From Nanobdellota archaeon (GTDB lineage Archaea; Nanobdellota; Nanobdellia; Pacearchaeales; GW2011-AR1), in contig JAHJRM010000028.1 of the NCBI GenBank assembly GCA_018830905.1, forward strand, positions 1 to 11,438: a stretch of 11,438 nucleotides of DNA, in the 5' to 3' direction. The notes below the pieces were generated by a model. The model was not told the origin of the DNA and searched no databases. It saw only the letters and a list, made by a program, of their open reading frames with translations. Shown here in pieces: positions 1 through 6,947 of the stretch; the stretch's first letter is position 1; every line of letters starts with the position of its first letter. The position numbers and the translations under genes were made by a program.

Positions 1-1
1 G

Positions 2-22
2 GTCGGGGAGATTAGAGAATGA
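2..22 (+). CDS. rpl13: C-terminal tail of uL13 (partial)
   Basis: The frame starting at base 2 reads V-G-E-I-R-E and stops at TGA (20-22), which overlaps the uS9 start codon as ATGA. Archaeal uL13 proteins typically end in a T-L-G-E-[IL]-S-type segment, and uL13 commonly precedes uS9 in archaeal operons. Both the residues and the translational-coupling overlap fit. Only seven codons are visible, so this is inference from context. The alternative frame (G-R-G-D-stop, 1-15) does not resemble uL13. Confidence 0.45.
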   Translation, partial: VGEIRE

Positions 23-423
23 ATGAGAAAATAATTACTTCAGGTAAGAGAAAGAGTGCCGTTGCTAGAGCAATTGTGGTCAGTGGTTCTGGAAAAGTTA
101 TAATAAATAAAAAGCCATATGAACTACTCAAATTTATTGATAAACTTAAGATTGAAGAGCCCTTGAAGATTGCGGAGCATGTTCTTGGGAAATTATCTAT
201 GGACGTTGCAATAAAAGTGCACGGTGGGGGGGAGCAAGGACAGATTGATGCGGCAAGGATTTCGTTGGCTAAGGCAATAATTGCTTTTACAAAAAGTGAG
301 GAAGTTGAAAAGGCATTCTTAGCCTATGATAGGAATCTTCTTGTTGCGGACGCCCGAAGGAAGGAAAAGTACAAGCCGGGAGATAGTAAGGCTAGAAGAA
401 AGAGACAGAAGAGTTTCAGATAG
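19..423 (+). CDS. rps9: Small ribosomal subunit protein uS9 (archaeal type)
   Basis: This 134-aa protein is full length for archaeal/eukaryotic-type uS9 and contains the family's landmarks: the N-terminal T-S-G-K-R-K-S-A-V-A-R-A segment, the central V-H-G-G-G-E-Q-G-Q block (about residues 67-75), and the basic tail K-A-R-R-K-R-Q-K-S-F-R. In known ribosomes that tail reaches into the decoding centre and its terminal Arg contacts P-site tRNA. A GGAG motif at 7-10 lies 8 nt upstream of the ATG, inside the presumed uL13 tail, so the gene is probably translated as part of a uL13-uS9 operon. Archaeal operons often continue with RNA polymerase subunit N. Here the operon stops at once: a convergent gene abuts the stop codon with no gap. 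Identification is secure. Confidence 0.97.
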   Translation: MNEKIITSGKRKSAVARAIVVSGSGKVIINKKPYELLKFIDKLKIEEPLKIAEHVLGKLSMDVAIKVHGGGEQGQIDAARISLAKAIIAFTKSEEVEKAFLAYDRNLLVADARRKEKYKPGDSKARRKRQKSFR

Positions 424-945
424 TTATTTTATCCCTTCATTTTCTAATTTATTCTGTACGTGATTGAATAGCGTTGTTGAAACCAAAGGTTCGTGCTCTC
501 CTTCGTAAATCTGATTATTGAATTTTATTTTTCCGATGTAAGTGAAATTTCTGAGAATTTTTTTGAGCCCATTTATTGAGAGATGGTGTCTTTCAGATAA
601 CTTTTTTAAGCTGATCTTTTCATTAATAAATTCTTCAAAAATCTCTTCTACTTCCTTAAAGTTTTGTGCAGGAACAAGATTCCCATTTTCTAAATTGTAT
701 CCAAATGGCATTCTAGACATGGGGTGTCCTTTGATTGCTTTCTTTACCATTCCTTGTTTTTGTTTTTCTCCAGGGTGAAAATGTTTTCTAAATGTCTCTA
801 GAGTTGAGCCATCTACCTTTTCTTGGATATATTCTTTGAATTGAGATTCTTCTGATGGGGAGAGATGATAGCAGAGTGTGCAAAGAGTTGTTCCAAATTT
901 TTCCCTTGGTTTTTCTTGAACATGGCCACATTTTTCACAAGTCAT
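424..945 (-). CDS. Zinc ribbon fused to serine-recombinase DNA-binding domain (no catalytic domain)
   Basis: This 173-aa protein has two parts. Residues 1-30 hold C3-x2-C6 and C22-x2-C25-Y-H, a compact zinc-binding unit. Residues about 65-170 match the 'Recombinase' domain that follows the catalytic domain in large serine recombinases: M-P-F-G-Y, then E-I-F-E-E-F, L-K-K-I-L-R-N-F-T-Y-I-G-K-I-K-F and a G-E-H-x-P-L-V segment. No resolvase catalytic domain (Y-x-R-V-S) is present. The segment L-C-T-L-C-Y-H followed by F-K-E-Y-I aligns with L-C-S-V-C-H and F-K-E-F-I of the HNH protein at 6324-6947. The N-terminus therefore looks like an HNH finger that lost the central His-His and Asn. A TATA-like box 26 bp upstream supports the ATG at 945 as a leaderless start. 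The stop codon directly abuts that of uS9. It probably binds DNA, but its function is unknown; it could be a domesticated recombination factor or a decaying element gene. Confidence 0.8.
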   Translation of the reverse strand: MTCEKCGHVQEKPREKFGTTLCTLCYHLSPSEESQFKEYIQEKVDGSTLETFRKHFHPGEKQKQGMVKKAIKGHPMSRMPFGYNLENGNLVPAQNFKEVEEIFEEFINEKISLKKLSERHHLSINGLKKILRNFTYIGKIKFNNQIYEGEHEPLVSTTLFNHVQNKLENEGIK

Positions 946-965
946 AGATAAGTTAGCAGAATTAA

Positions 966-975
966 CTTTATAAAA
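966..975 (-). promoter_or_regulatory. TATA-like box for the zinc-ribbon/recombinase-tail gene
   Basis: On the minus strand this reads TTTTATAAAG, centred about 26 bp from the ATG at 945. That is the spacing expected if transcription starts at or near the start codon (leaderless). The box is nearly symmetric, so it might also serve cstA on the plus strand with a leader of about 60 nt. Confidence 0.5.
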
Positions 976-1057
976 TTGGTTTTTGAGAGATAGATAATCT
1001 TTTAATGAACGTTTTCTTATTTTTATCGTTGGTTTGTAAAATGAAAAAGGTGCTCTT

Positions 1058-2683
1058 ATGAACTCTGCATGGATTCTTTTGGCTGCATTAGCGTGGTTTT
1101 ACTTAGGGTATCGTTTTTATGGAAGATTTATAGAGAAGAGACTAGGCATTAATGATAGAAATAAAACGCCTGCTTCGTCAAAAAAAGAGGATGCTGATTA
1201 TTCTGCTTCGTCAAAGCCATTTTTGCTGGGACATCATTTTGCATCAATAGCTGGTGCAGGGCCTATCATCGGACCAATCTTGGCAGTTCTTTATTTTGGT
1301 TGGGGTCCTGTGGTTTTATGGGTGCTCTTGGGTGCCGTGTTAATTGGAGCTATGCATGATTACACCAGTCTTATGGCCTCTGTGAGAAATAAAGGACAGA
1401 GCGTGTCTGTCATAACAAAAAAATATCTCAACTCCCGTGCAGGATGGGTGTTTGGATTAATGATCTGGTTTACTCTCATGTTAGTCATTGCAGTCTTTGG
1501 AGTCTCAGCTGCAGAGAGCATTGTGGAAAAACCAGGACTAGTAATACCTCTTGTCGCAATAACTTTTCTTGCGCTGATTATGGGCTTGGGAGTTAGGAAG
1601 TATAACTGGAATTATAAGATTTCTAGTGCTATCGCTCTTTTGATAATTTTCTTTTTTGTCTGGATAGGCAACATTTTCCCTTTGACTCTTCCATTTACAG
1701 ACCCAACTTTAATTAGAAACATTTGGATAACAATCATATTTGGATATGCGTTTATTGCGTCCGTTGCTCCGGTGTGGATGCTTTTGAGGCCGAGAGATTA
1801 TTTGAGTGCCCTGCAGATGACGTTAATACTTGCATTGGGAATAATCGCATTCTTTATTGCTCGACCAGAGATTAATGCGCCGATGTACATTAGTGGAAGT
1901 GTCTTTCCGCTATGGCCTATTCTTTTCATAACTGTTGCGTGTGGAGCGATTTCTGGTTTCCATGGATTAGTGTCTTCGGGAACTACAAGTAAACAAATCC
2001 AAAAAGAGAGTCACGGTAAGATGATAGGTTATGGGGGAATGCTCCTTGAAGGGTTGCTTGCTATACTTGTTACGGTTGTTGTTATTTCTGGTTTGAGTTG
2101 GGGCGGAGGCGAGGGTAGCTTCCAATTGACTCTTGAGCAAGGGTGGATTGTTTTATTCTCTACTGGATTTGGCAACATCGTGGGAGGTGTTATTCCATTC
2201 CTAAGTGTTAGCGTTGCGGCTTTGCTTGGGGCCTTTATGGTTAACCAGTTTATTCTCACGTCGGTTGACACTTCCGCAAGACTTGGAAGGTATGTGATTA
2301 CAGAACATCTAGCTCAAAAAATAAAGAATAGAGTTGTTGCGACCTTAATGATTCTGATTCCTGCATGGATTCTTGCAGTCACAAATACCTACGAGACCAT
2401 GTGGAGACTTTTCGGTACATCTAACCAGTTGATTGCCTCAATAACAATGGTTGGAGTTTCATCTTACTTTATATCTCGGAAGAAAAAAGTTAAGTTTATC
2501 CTCATTCCCGCGATATTTGTTCTTGTGACAACTCTTTCGGCATTGTTATATCTTGTATTTAGGGCAGAAGGTTATTTTGCAGAAGGAAATTATGCTCTTG
2601 TTGGCGTATCGTTGATAATGTTTGGGCTTGGTGCGTTTGTTTCAAGGGAAGGCTTTAACATTTTAATGAAGAAGAGACATTAG
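1058..2683 (+). CDS. cstA: CstA-family carbon starvation protein / peptide or pyruvate transporter
   Basis: This 541-aa polytopic membrane protein has many hydrophobic segments along its whole length. Diagnostic CstA stretches are visible: H-H-F-A-S-I-A-G-A-G-P-I-I-G-P near the N-terminus, then G-A-M-H-D-Y, the mid-protein G-F-H-G-L-V-S-S-G-T-T-S-K-Q-I, S-V-D-T-S-A-R-L-G-R-Y, and F-G-T-S-N-Q-L-I-A. E. coli CstA is about 700 aa; shorter forms like this one are common in archaea and many bacteria. Characterised members import peptides or pyruvate during nutrient limitation; which substrate applies here cannot be told. The start is supported by AAGGTG (1047-1052), complementary to the archaeal 16S 3' end and 5 nt from the ATG. 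It therefore has a leader, unlike most genes here. Its last 4 bp overlap a convergent small membrane gene. Confidence 0.95.
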   Translation: MNSAWILLAALAWFYLGYRFYGRFIEKRLGINDRNKTPASSKKEDADYSASSKPFLLGHHFASIAGAGPIIGPILAVLYFGWGPVVLWVLLGAVLIGAMHDYTSLMASVRNKGQSVSVITKKYLNSRAGWVFGLMIWFTLMLVIAVFGVSAAESIVEKPGLVIPLVAITFLALIMGLGVRKYNWNYKISSAIALLIIFFFVWIGNIFPLTLPFTDPTLIRNIWITIIFGYAFIASVAPVWMLLRPRDYLSALQMTLILALGIIAFFIARPEINAPMYISGSVFPLWPILFITVACGAISGFHGLVSSGTTSKQIQKESHGKMIGYGGMLLEGLLAILVTVVVISGLSWGGGEGSFQLTLEQGWIVLFSTGFGNIVGGVIPFLSVSVAALLGAFMVNQFILTSVDTSARLGRYVITEHLAQKIKNRVVATLMILIPAWILAVTNTYETMWRLFGTSNQLIASITMVGVSSYFISRKKKVKFILIPAIFVLVTTLSALLYLVFRAEGYFAEGNYALVGVSLIMFGLGAFVSREGFNILMKKRH

Positions 2684-2871
2684 TTTTTTCTTGTTAATCT
2701 GAATTGATTGAACATCATTAATATGACTGCAGGAATTATGTAAAGCCAGTTTTTTGCAAAAGTCAGATAGATGAAAAAGAATGCTATCAAGGATGAAACT
2801 ATGACTGCAGGATCTCTTCTCGCTTTTGTTTTTTTGTTTTTTGAAGTCATTGAAATATTTGGCTTAACCAT
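2680..2871 (-). CDS. Small two-helix membrane protein, unknown function
   Basis: This 63-aa protein has a basic N-terminus (K-N-K-K-T-K-A-R-R) followed by two hydrophobic stretches: about residues 21-38 (A-V-I-V-S-S-L-I-A-F-F-F-I-Y) and 42-55 (W-L-Y-I-I-P-A-V-I-L-M-M-F). They are separated by a short A-K-N turn, suggesting a helical hairpin in the membrane with both ends cytoplasmic by the positive-inside rule. An internal Met at residue 8 is an alternative start, but neither start has a clear ribosome-binding site. It starts 6 bp after the stop of the upstream nuclease gene, so the two are probably cotranscribed. It overlaps cstA by 4 bp tail to tail. I do not recognise a family. Confidence 0.6.
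   Translation of the reverse strand: MVKPNISMTSKNKKTKARRDPAVIVSSLIAFFFIYLTFAKNWLYIIPAVILMMFNQFRLTRKN
2684..2689 (+). terminator. T-tract after cstA
   Basis: Six T residues follow directly after the cstA stop codon, with further T-rich sequence behind. Archaeal RNA polymerase terminates at such oligo-T tracts without a hairpin. The tract lies inside the 3' end of the convergent gene, so this is tentative. Confidence 0.3.
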
Positions 2872-2877
2872 TTTTGA

Positions 2878-3546
2878 CTAAATTTTCTGGCACCACTCGC
2901 ATCCTTCTTTTGGGCATTCGGAGTTTAATAACTTTAATGCCTCTTCCCAAATCTTCTCCGCCATCGTAATATCTACATCCATCTTTACAAGAGTGGTATC
3001 AAAAAGAACCTCTCCAGTTAGTGTGACTTCTTTAGGAACATAGAATAGAAGAAAGAAATAATCTTCTGTTTCATATCCATTTTTCCTCAATAAAAAATTG
3101 TAGATATTCTGTTGTTGTCTGTAGTGTTCTGCAGTGTCTTCTTTTAGAGGATAGCCGCGAGTTTTATAATCTAATACAATAAGTTTATTCCCTTTCACAA
3201 GTATATTATCTACCGCGCCCCTTAATTCGTTCCCCTTAGAATCTGTCCAGGAAATTCCATTGAAATTGTTTCGCCATGTGTTTAATAAGTCCTTATCTCC
3301 AAATAATTTCATTCCAGAGCATTCATTAGTTTCACAGAGTTCATGAGGTAATTGGTCCTTATCTCTAAATTTATCAAAATGCTCCTTGAGTATTCTATCC
3401 ATTCCCGAAGGCAAGCTGGGAAAAATTCCAGATGGTCTCTTCCAAACGCCATGTTTATCTAGCCAGAAACACCGAGAACAATCTTTCATTAGATTAAGTG
3501 AACTAGGAGATAGTTTGAATTTTATTTGAAAATTCTTTTCGGACAT
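2878..3546 (-). CDS. PD-(D/E)XK nuclease with Cas4-like cysteine cluster
   Basis: This 222-aa protein has the RecB/Cas4 nuclease-fold motifs in order: R-G-A-V-D-N (metal-binding D113), V-L-D-Y-K (D126 and K128) and H-Y-R-Q-Q-Q-N-I-Y (Q144-146 and Y149, the conserved Q-x3-Y helix). Cysteines sit at C23 and C26 near the N-terminus and at C211, C216 and C219 at the C-terminus. This N/C arrangement resembles the Fe-S staple of Cas4 and AddB-type nucleases. No CRISPR array or other cas gene is visible, so it is a stand-alone nuclease, presumably for DNA repair or processing; the substrate is unknown. A TATA-like box 25 bp upstream supports the leaderless ATG at 3546. It probably leads a two-gene operon with the small membrane protein. 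Confidence 0.85.
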   Translation of the reverse strand: MSEKNFQIKFKLSPSSLNLMKDCSRCFWLDKHGVWKRPSGIFPSLPSGMDRILKEHFDKFRDKDQLPHELCETNECSGMKLFGDKDLLNTWRNNFNGISWTDSKGNELRGAVDNILVKGNKLIVLDYKTRGYPLKEDTAEHYRQQQNIYNFLLRKNGYETEDYFFLLFYVPKEVTLTGEVLFDTTLVKMDVDITMAEKIWEEALKLLNSECPKEGCEWCQKI

Positions 3547-3565
3547 ATAGATTCATAGAACGTTG

Positions 3566-3576
3566 TTTAAAAAAGA
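3566..3576 (-). promoter_or_regulatory. TATA-like box for the PD-(D/E)XK nuclease
   Basis: The minus strand reads TCTTTTTTAAA, centred about 25 bp from the ATG at 3546. No Shine-Dalgarno motif lies between, so a leaderless mRNA is likely. Confidence 0.5.
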
Positions 3577-3595
3577 TTTAGGTGCTTGCAAAAAA

Positions 3596-3603
3596 CTTAA
3601 AAG
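3596..3603 (+). promoter_or_regulatory. TATA-like box for the FKBP gene
   Basis: CTTAAAAG is centred about 26 bp upstream of the ATG at 3625, with no ribosome-binding motif between. This points to leaderless transcription, divergent from the nuclease promoter. Confidence 0.5.
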
Positions 3604-3624
3604 GGTCTTTTTGTTGAAAAAAGT

Positions 3625-4074
3625 ATGACAATTAGTGAGGGAGACAAAGTGAAAGTGGTCTACGAGGGGAAGTTAGAAGACGGTAGTGTTTTTGATAGCT
3701 CAACGCATGGAGATCATTCGCATCCCTTAGAATTTGAGATTGGTTCGGGACAGGTTATTCCCGGATTCGAAAATACTGTAAAAGGTATGGAAAAAGGCGA
3801 GAGTAAAGATATTGAACTTTCACCAGAAAACGCTTATGGAGAAAGAAGAGAAAATCTTCAGAGAGATGTTCCTAAGAATTCTATACCGCCTACGCCAGAT
3901 GGAAAAGAGGTTCAGAAAGGGATGTTTTTGACTATTAAGACACCCCAAGGACAGAATTTCCCAGTAAAGATTGTAGATGTTAAAGAAGAGACTGTCACAC
4001 TTGATTTGAATCACCCGCTTGCGGGCCAGAAACTTTTCTTTAAGATTGAAATCCTTGATGTTACAAAGAAATAA
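3625..4074 (+). CDS. SlyD-like FKBP-type peptidyl-prolyl cis-trans isomerase
   Basis: This 149-aa protein has a split FKBP domain with an inserted flap (IF) domain, as in SlyD and the short archaeal FKBPs. Residues 5-30 contain G-D-K-V-K-V-V-Y-E-G-K-L-E-D-G-S-V-F-D-S. Residues about 40-57 hold the active-site run G-S-G-Q-V-I-P-G-F-E, and the N-A-Y-G-E-R motif follows. Residues about 75-125 form the IF chaperone insert, and the chain returns to FKBP at L-N-H-P-L-A-G-Q-K-L. There is no signal peptide, so it is cytoplasmic. It should isomerise Xaa-Pro bonds and help nascent chains fold. The His-rich metal-binding tail of E. coli SlyD is absent, as is usual in archaea. It converges on the helicase gene with a 7-bp gap. 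Confidence 0.95.
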   Translation: MTISEGDKVKVVYEGKLEDGSVFDSSTHGDHSHPLEFEIGSGQVIPGFENTVKGMEKGESKDIELSPENAYGERRENLQRDVPKNSIPPTPDGKEVQKGMFLTIKTPQGQNFPVKIVDVKEETVTLDLNHPLAGQKLFFKIEILDVTKK

Positions 4075-4081
4075 AACCAAT

Positions 4082-5407
4082 TTATCTTCTTGTGAATCTT
4101 CTTCTGCCAGAGCTTCTTGGACTTCTTGATGGCCCTCTTGATTCTCTTGAGGGTCCTCTACTAGAACTTCTACTTGGAGATCTACGTGGTCCTCCTCGGC
4201 TAGATCCTCTAGAATTATTTCTAGAGCTTCTGCCTCTAGACCCACTTCTAGAATTATATCGAGTATCCCCCCTAGTTTCGCTCATCCTCACATGGACTCT
4301 TTCAAAAATAGGAAGAGGTATCTTCTCTATCATTCCGGGATCATATCTTGTGGCGTTCCTAAATGAGGCGAAGTCCCGATCAGATAAAAGAGTTATTGCT
4401 TTGCCATCCTTTCCGGCTCTTGCAGTTCTTCCGATTCGATGTATGTATTCTATTTTTGTTTTTGGAAATTCATAATTGTAGACATGAGAGACATTTTTTA
4501 TATCAAGTCCTCTCGCAGCCACATCTGTGCAGACCAACACAAACCTCTCGCTTTTATGGAACATATCAAGAACATAGTTTCTCTTATTTTGACTTAGATT
4601 TCCATGAAGTGCCATTGTATTGAATCCATTTTTCCCCAAATTATTTGAAACAATATCTGCGTTTCTCTTAGTATTACAGAAAATCATAACAAGCCCAGAT
4701 TTTTCTTTTTTAAGCAAATGTACTAAAAGAGAGAATTTTTGATTAGAGGGTACATCGTAAAAGACTTGTTTTAATTTGGAGGGATCGACGCTTGATTCTG
4801 CAGATATCTCTTGAGGGTCCTTCATGTATCTTTTAGAAATTGAGATTACTTCATTTGAGATTGTAGCTGAAAAGAGAAGTGTTTGTCTTTCTGTAGGGCA
4901 CTTGTGAATTATATCTGTGACATCATTAATGAATCCCATGTCGAACATCTGGTCTGCTTCATCTAGAATAAGTAATTTTATTTTAGAGAGGTTGATAGTT
5001 TTCCTTGAGAGGTGATCCAAGAGTCTCCCAGGAGTACCGACGACAACTTCAGAATTTTTTAGATTTCTTATCTGTGCACCTATGGGCACACCACCATAAA
5101 CAGTATTTATTTTTAGAACGTTGTATCTTGAAAATTGTTTAAGGGCTCTTGACACTTGTTCTGCCAACTCTCTTGTAGGAGTAATGACTAGTGCTTGAAG
5201 ACCCTCTTTAGGCTTTACCCTTTCGATCAAAGGTGCTGCGAACGCAAGAGTTTTTCCGGATCCAGTGGCACTTTCTCCGATAAGGTCCAGTCCTTTTAGT
5301 GCGAGAGGTATCACCTTCACCTGTATCTCTGTTGGCGCGTCTATCTTCAATTCTTCGAGAACTTTCAAGATGTTCTTGTTTAATCCGAGTGTTTCGAAAC
5401 TTTCCAT
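4082..5407 (-). CDS. DEAD-box ATP-dependent RNA helicase with Arg/Ser/Gly tail
   Basis: This 441-aa protein has the full DEAD-box motif set: F4 and Q29 of the Q motif, S-A-T-G-S-G-K-T (46-53), P-T-R-E-L-A (77-82), G-T-P-G-R (124-128), D-E-A-D (149-152), S-A-T (179-181), T-D-V-A-A-R-G-L-D (293-301) and H-R-I-G-R-T-A-R (322-329). From about residue 384 the protein becomes an extended tail of Arg, Ser, Gly and Pro, probably disordered and RNA-binding. The role is RNA unwinding or remodelling in ribosome biogenesis or mRNA turnover. The frame extends one codon further (TTG at 5408-5410), but ATG 5407 is preferred because a TATA-like box lies 26 bp upstream and no ribosome-binding site precedes either codon. 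Confidence 0.95.
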   Translation of the reverse strand: MESFETLGLNKNILKVLEELKIDAPTEIQVKVIPLALKGLDLIGESATGSGKTLAFAAPLIERVKPKEGLQALVITPTRELAEQVSRALKQFSRYNVLKINTVYGGVPIGAQIRNLKNSEVVVGTPGRLLDHLSRKTINLSKIKLLILDEADQMFDMGFINDVTDIIHKCPTERQTLLFSATISNEVISISKRYMKDPQEISAESSVDPSKLKQVFYDVPSNQKFSLLVHLLKKEKSGLVMIFCNTKRNADIVSNNLGKNGFNTMALHGNLSQNKRNYVLDMFHKSERFVLVCTDVAARGLDIKNVSHVYNYEFPKTKIEYIHRIGRTARAGKDGKAITLLSDRDFASFRNATRYDPGMIEKIPLPIFERVHVRMSETRGDTRYNSRSGSRGRSSRNNSRGSSRGGPRRSPSRSSSRGPSRESRGPSRSPRSSGRRRFTRR

Positions 5408-5428
5408 CAATTCTTCAATAAAACTTCG

Positions 5429-5437
5429 CTTTTAAGC
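5429..5437 (-). promoter_or_regulatory. TATA-like box for the DEAD-box helicase
   Basis: The minus strand reads GCTTAAAAG, centred about 26 bp from ATG 5407. It sets the start codon choice and implies leaderless translation. Confidence 0.5.
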
Positions 5438-5469
5438 CTATACCCTTATTATTTTTGCAAAGGGAAGGA

Positions 5470-5485
5470 TTATATATATTAAAAA
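5470..5485 (+). promoter_or_regulatory. TATA box for the GTPase gene
   Basis: A strong TATA run (TTATATATATTAAAAAG-like) ends about 12 bp before the ATG at 5497, with its core centred about 23 bp upstream. No Shine-Dalgarno motif is present. It is divergent from the helicase promoter. Confidence 0.55.
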
Positions 5486-5496
5486 GATAAAATAAT

Positions 5497-6327
5497 ATGT
5501 CAAGAATTCTTGAAGGATCGAGGAAAGCAAGGAAGAGATCAGTGGGTCCAGCACGGCATAAAAAATCAGTTTCAGTCATAATTGATAATCTGATTATGGA
5601 TTCCGACTTGATTATAGAGGTTCTAGATGCAAGATTTATAGAAAAAACGAGGAATCTCTTCCTGGAAAAAAGAATTAAGGCAGCGGGAAAGGTTTTGATT
5701 TATCTCCTAAATAAATCAGATTTGGTGGATATTAACAAGATTAAGAAAGAGGAAGATGTGAGTCAGCTAAAACCTGGGTTGTTTTTTTCTTCCAAAGAGA
5801 GAAAGGGGACTGCGGTTCTTAGGAAATTGATAAAGATGGAGGCTAAGAAGGTTGATAAGGATAGAGTGAATATTGGCGTTTTGGGATATCCAAACGTGGG
5901 AAAGAGCTCAGTGATCAATTTGATTGCAGGAAGGGCATCTTCTAAAACGTCCAGTGAGGCAGGTTATACTAAAGGCATTCAAAAAATAAAAATCTCAGAG
6001 GGAGTTTATCTAATTGATGCTCCGGGGATAGTTCCTCCAGAAGATTGGAAGAGCTCTGTAAACAAATTGCTAGCGAAGCATTCTAAGATCGGCGCGGTCA
6101 CATGGTATAAGGCGCGAGATCCAGAGATGATTGTTTTTGAGTTAATGAAAGAATATCCTGGAATTTTGGAAAGGCACTATAAGATCCCTGCAGAAGGAGA
6201 TTCAGATGATTTGATAGAGAAACTAGGAAGAAAACTTAATCATCTGAAGAAAGGAAATCTTGTTGACGAAATAAGGACTTCTAAGCAAATTCTTAGAGAT
6301 TGGCAAGAAGGGAAAATAAGGGTTTAG
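5497..6327 (+). CDS. Circularly permuted GTPase (YlqF/RbgA-like, ribosome assembly)
   Basis: This 276-aa GTPase has its motifs in permuted order: G4 N-K-S-D (72-75), G5 S-S-K (98-100), G1 G-Y-P-N-V-G-K-S (130-137), a G2 threonine near T158, and G3 D-A-P-G (174-177). The L-D-A-R block (43-46) and the basic N-terminus (residues 3-23) are typical of the YlqF/RbgA/Nog2 group. Characterised members act in large-subunit ribosome maturation; that role here is by family. The C-terminal helical part (about 195-276) is where relatives bind rRNA. Its stop overlaps by 4 bp the stop of the convergent HNH/recombinase-tail gene. Confidence 0.9.
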   Translation: MSRILEGSRKARKRSVGPARHKKSVSVIIDNLIMDSDLIIEVLDARFIEKTRNLFLEKRIKAAGKVLIYLLNKSDLVDINKIKKEEDVSQLKPGLFFSSKERKGTAVLRKLIKMEAKKVDKDRVNIGVLGYPNVGKSSVINLIAGRASSKTSSEAGYTKGIQKIKISEGVYLIDAPGIVPPEDWKSSVNKLLAKHSKIGAVTWYKARDPEMIVFELMKEYPGILERHYKIPAEGDSDDLIEKLGRKLNHLKKGNLVDEIRTSKQILRDWQEGKIRV

Positions 6328-6947
6328 CCAATCTTGCCCAGTTTATTCTGAACACTTTTGAATAAATCTTCATCAATTATTGAAATGTGTTCACCTTGAG
6401 ATTCTTCATTTGCAAATTTCACTTTCCCAAGATATGTTGTATTCATAAGGAGTTTTTTCAGCCCAGAAGTTGTTAGATTATGTTTTTTTGCTATCTGGGT
6501 TAGGCTAGTGTTTGTGTTGAGAAATTCTTCAAAGATGTCTTTTACGTTTTTTGCGCCAGATTCGTTTACGATTAGTTTTTTGTTGACCAATTGATATCCT
6601 CTCGGGGCTTTTGTTATATGCAATCCTTTTTTAAAAGACTCGATCATTCCAAGTTTTGTCTTCTTTGAAATTGAATAGTCTGATTTTCTAAAAGTTTCTA
6701 GGAGATTGCCGTCGATTTTATCTGAAATAAATTCTTTGAAATCTTTTTCATTGTCTGGTGCATGCCTATGGCAAACAGAACATAGAATCATTAGGTTTAG
6801 ATCCGAATTTTTTCCGCCGGAGACTTTAGATATTATGTGATGAATTTCTAGGCCTTTTCCATTAGGGCTGGAGAAACTACATTTCTGGCAAGCATAGTTA
6901 TCCCTTTCTAGAATTTTGTTCCTCCGTTCCAAAGAGACATTATTCAT
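6324..6947 (-). CDS. HNH endonuclease domain fused to serine-recombinase DNA-binding domain
   Basis: This 207-aa protein starts with a complete HNH finger: C20-x2-C23, L-E-I-H36-H37-I-I, N51, and L-C56-S-V-C59-H60. Residues about 63-83 form a linker (F-K-E-F-I to L-E-T-F-R-K) shared with the protein at 424-945. Residues about 95-205 are the recombinase DNA-binding domain: A-P-R-G-Y, D-I-F-E-E-F, G-L-K-K-L-L-M-N-T-T-Y-L-G-K-V-K-F, D-E-D-L-F. Thus the serine catalytic domain has been replaced by a nuclease that should use one metal ion to nick or cut DNA. The start overlaps the upstream recombinase by 8 bp, implying translational coupling and a joint function. The activity is inferred from intact motifs; no characterised protein with this fusion comes to mind. 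Confidence 0.85.
   Translation of the reverse strand: MNNVSLERRNKILERDNYACQKCSFSSPNGKGLEIHHIISKVSGGKNSDLNLMILCSVCHRHAPDNEKDFKEFISDKIDGNLLETFRKSDYSISKKTKLGMIESFKKGLHITKAPRGYQLVNKKLIVNESGAKNVKDIFEEFLNTNTSLTQIAKKHNLTTSGLKKLLMNTTYLGKVKFANEESQGEHISIIDEDLFKSVQNKLGKIG

Noticed and set aside
1041..1061. Six-codon upstream ORF (M-K-K-V-L-L) ending in an ATGA overlap with cstA
   Set aside because: It consists mostly of the Shine-Dalgarno segment and surrounding bases; with no conservation data it is most simply coincidence.
2029..2271. Minus-strand frame within cstA
   Set aside because: Antisense shadow of a well-defined membrane protein gene, with no promoter or family resemblance.
3820..4245. Minus-strand frame rich in Glu/Leu/Asp overlapping FKBP and the helicase tail
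   Set aside because: Low-complexity shadow of the helicase Arg/Ser tail in another frame; it overlaps two clear genes.
4092..4475. Plus-strand Leu-rich frame antisense to the helicase tail
   Set aside because: Leu/Asp/Pro repeats come from reading TCTAGA-type Ser/Arg codons on the opposite strand; no promoter or independent support.
5408..5410. TTG start codon for the helicase one codon upstream
   Set aside because: The adjacent ATG at 5407 fits the TATA spacing, and no ribosome-binding site favours TTG.
421..6327. Idea that both recombinase-tail genes inserted precisely at stop codons of housekeeping genes (uS9 and the GTPase)
   Set aside because: The abutting or overlapping stops are striking, but unrelated gene pairs here (cstA with the small membrane gene, FKBP with the helicase) are just as tight, so general genome compactness explains it.
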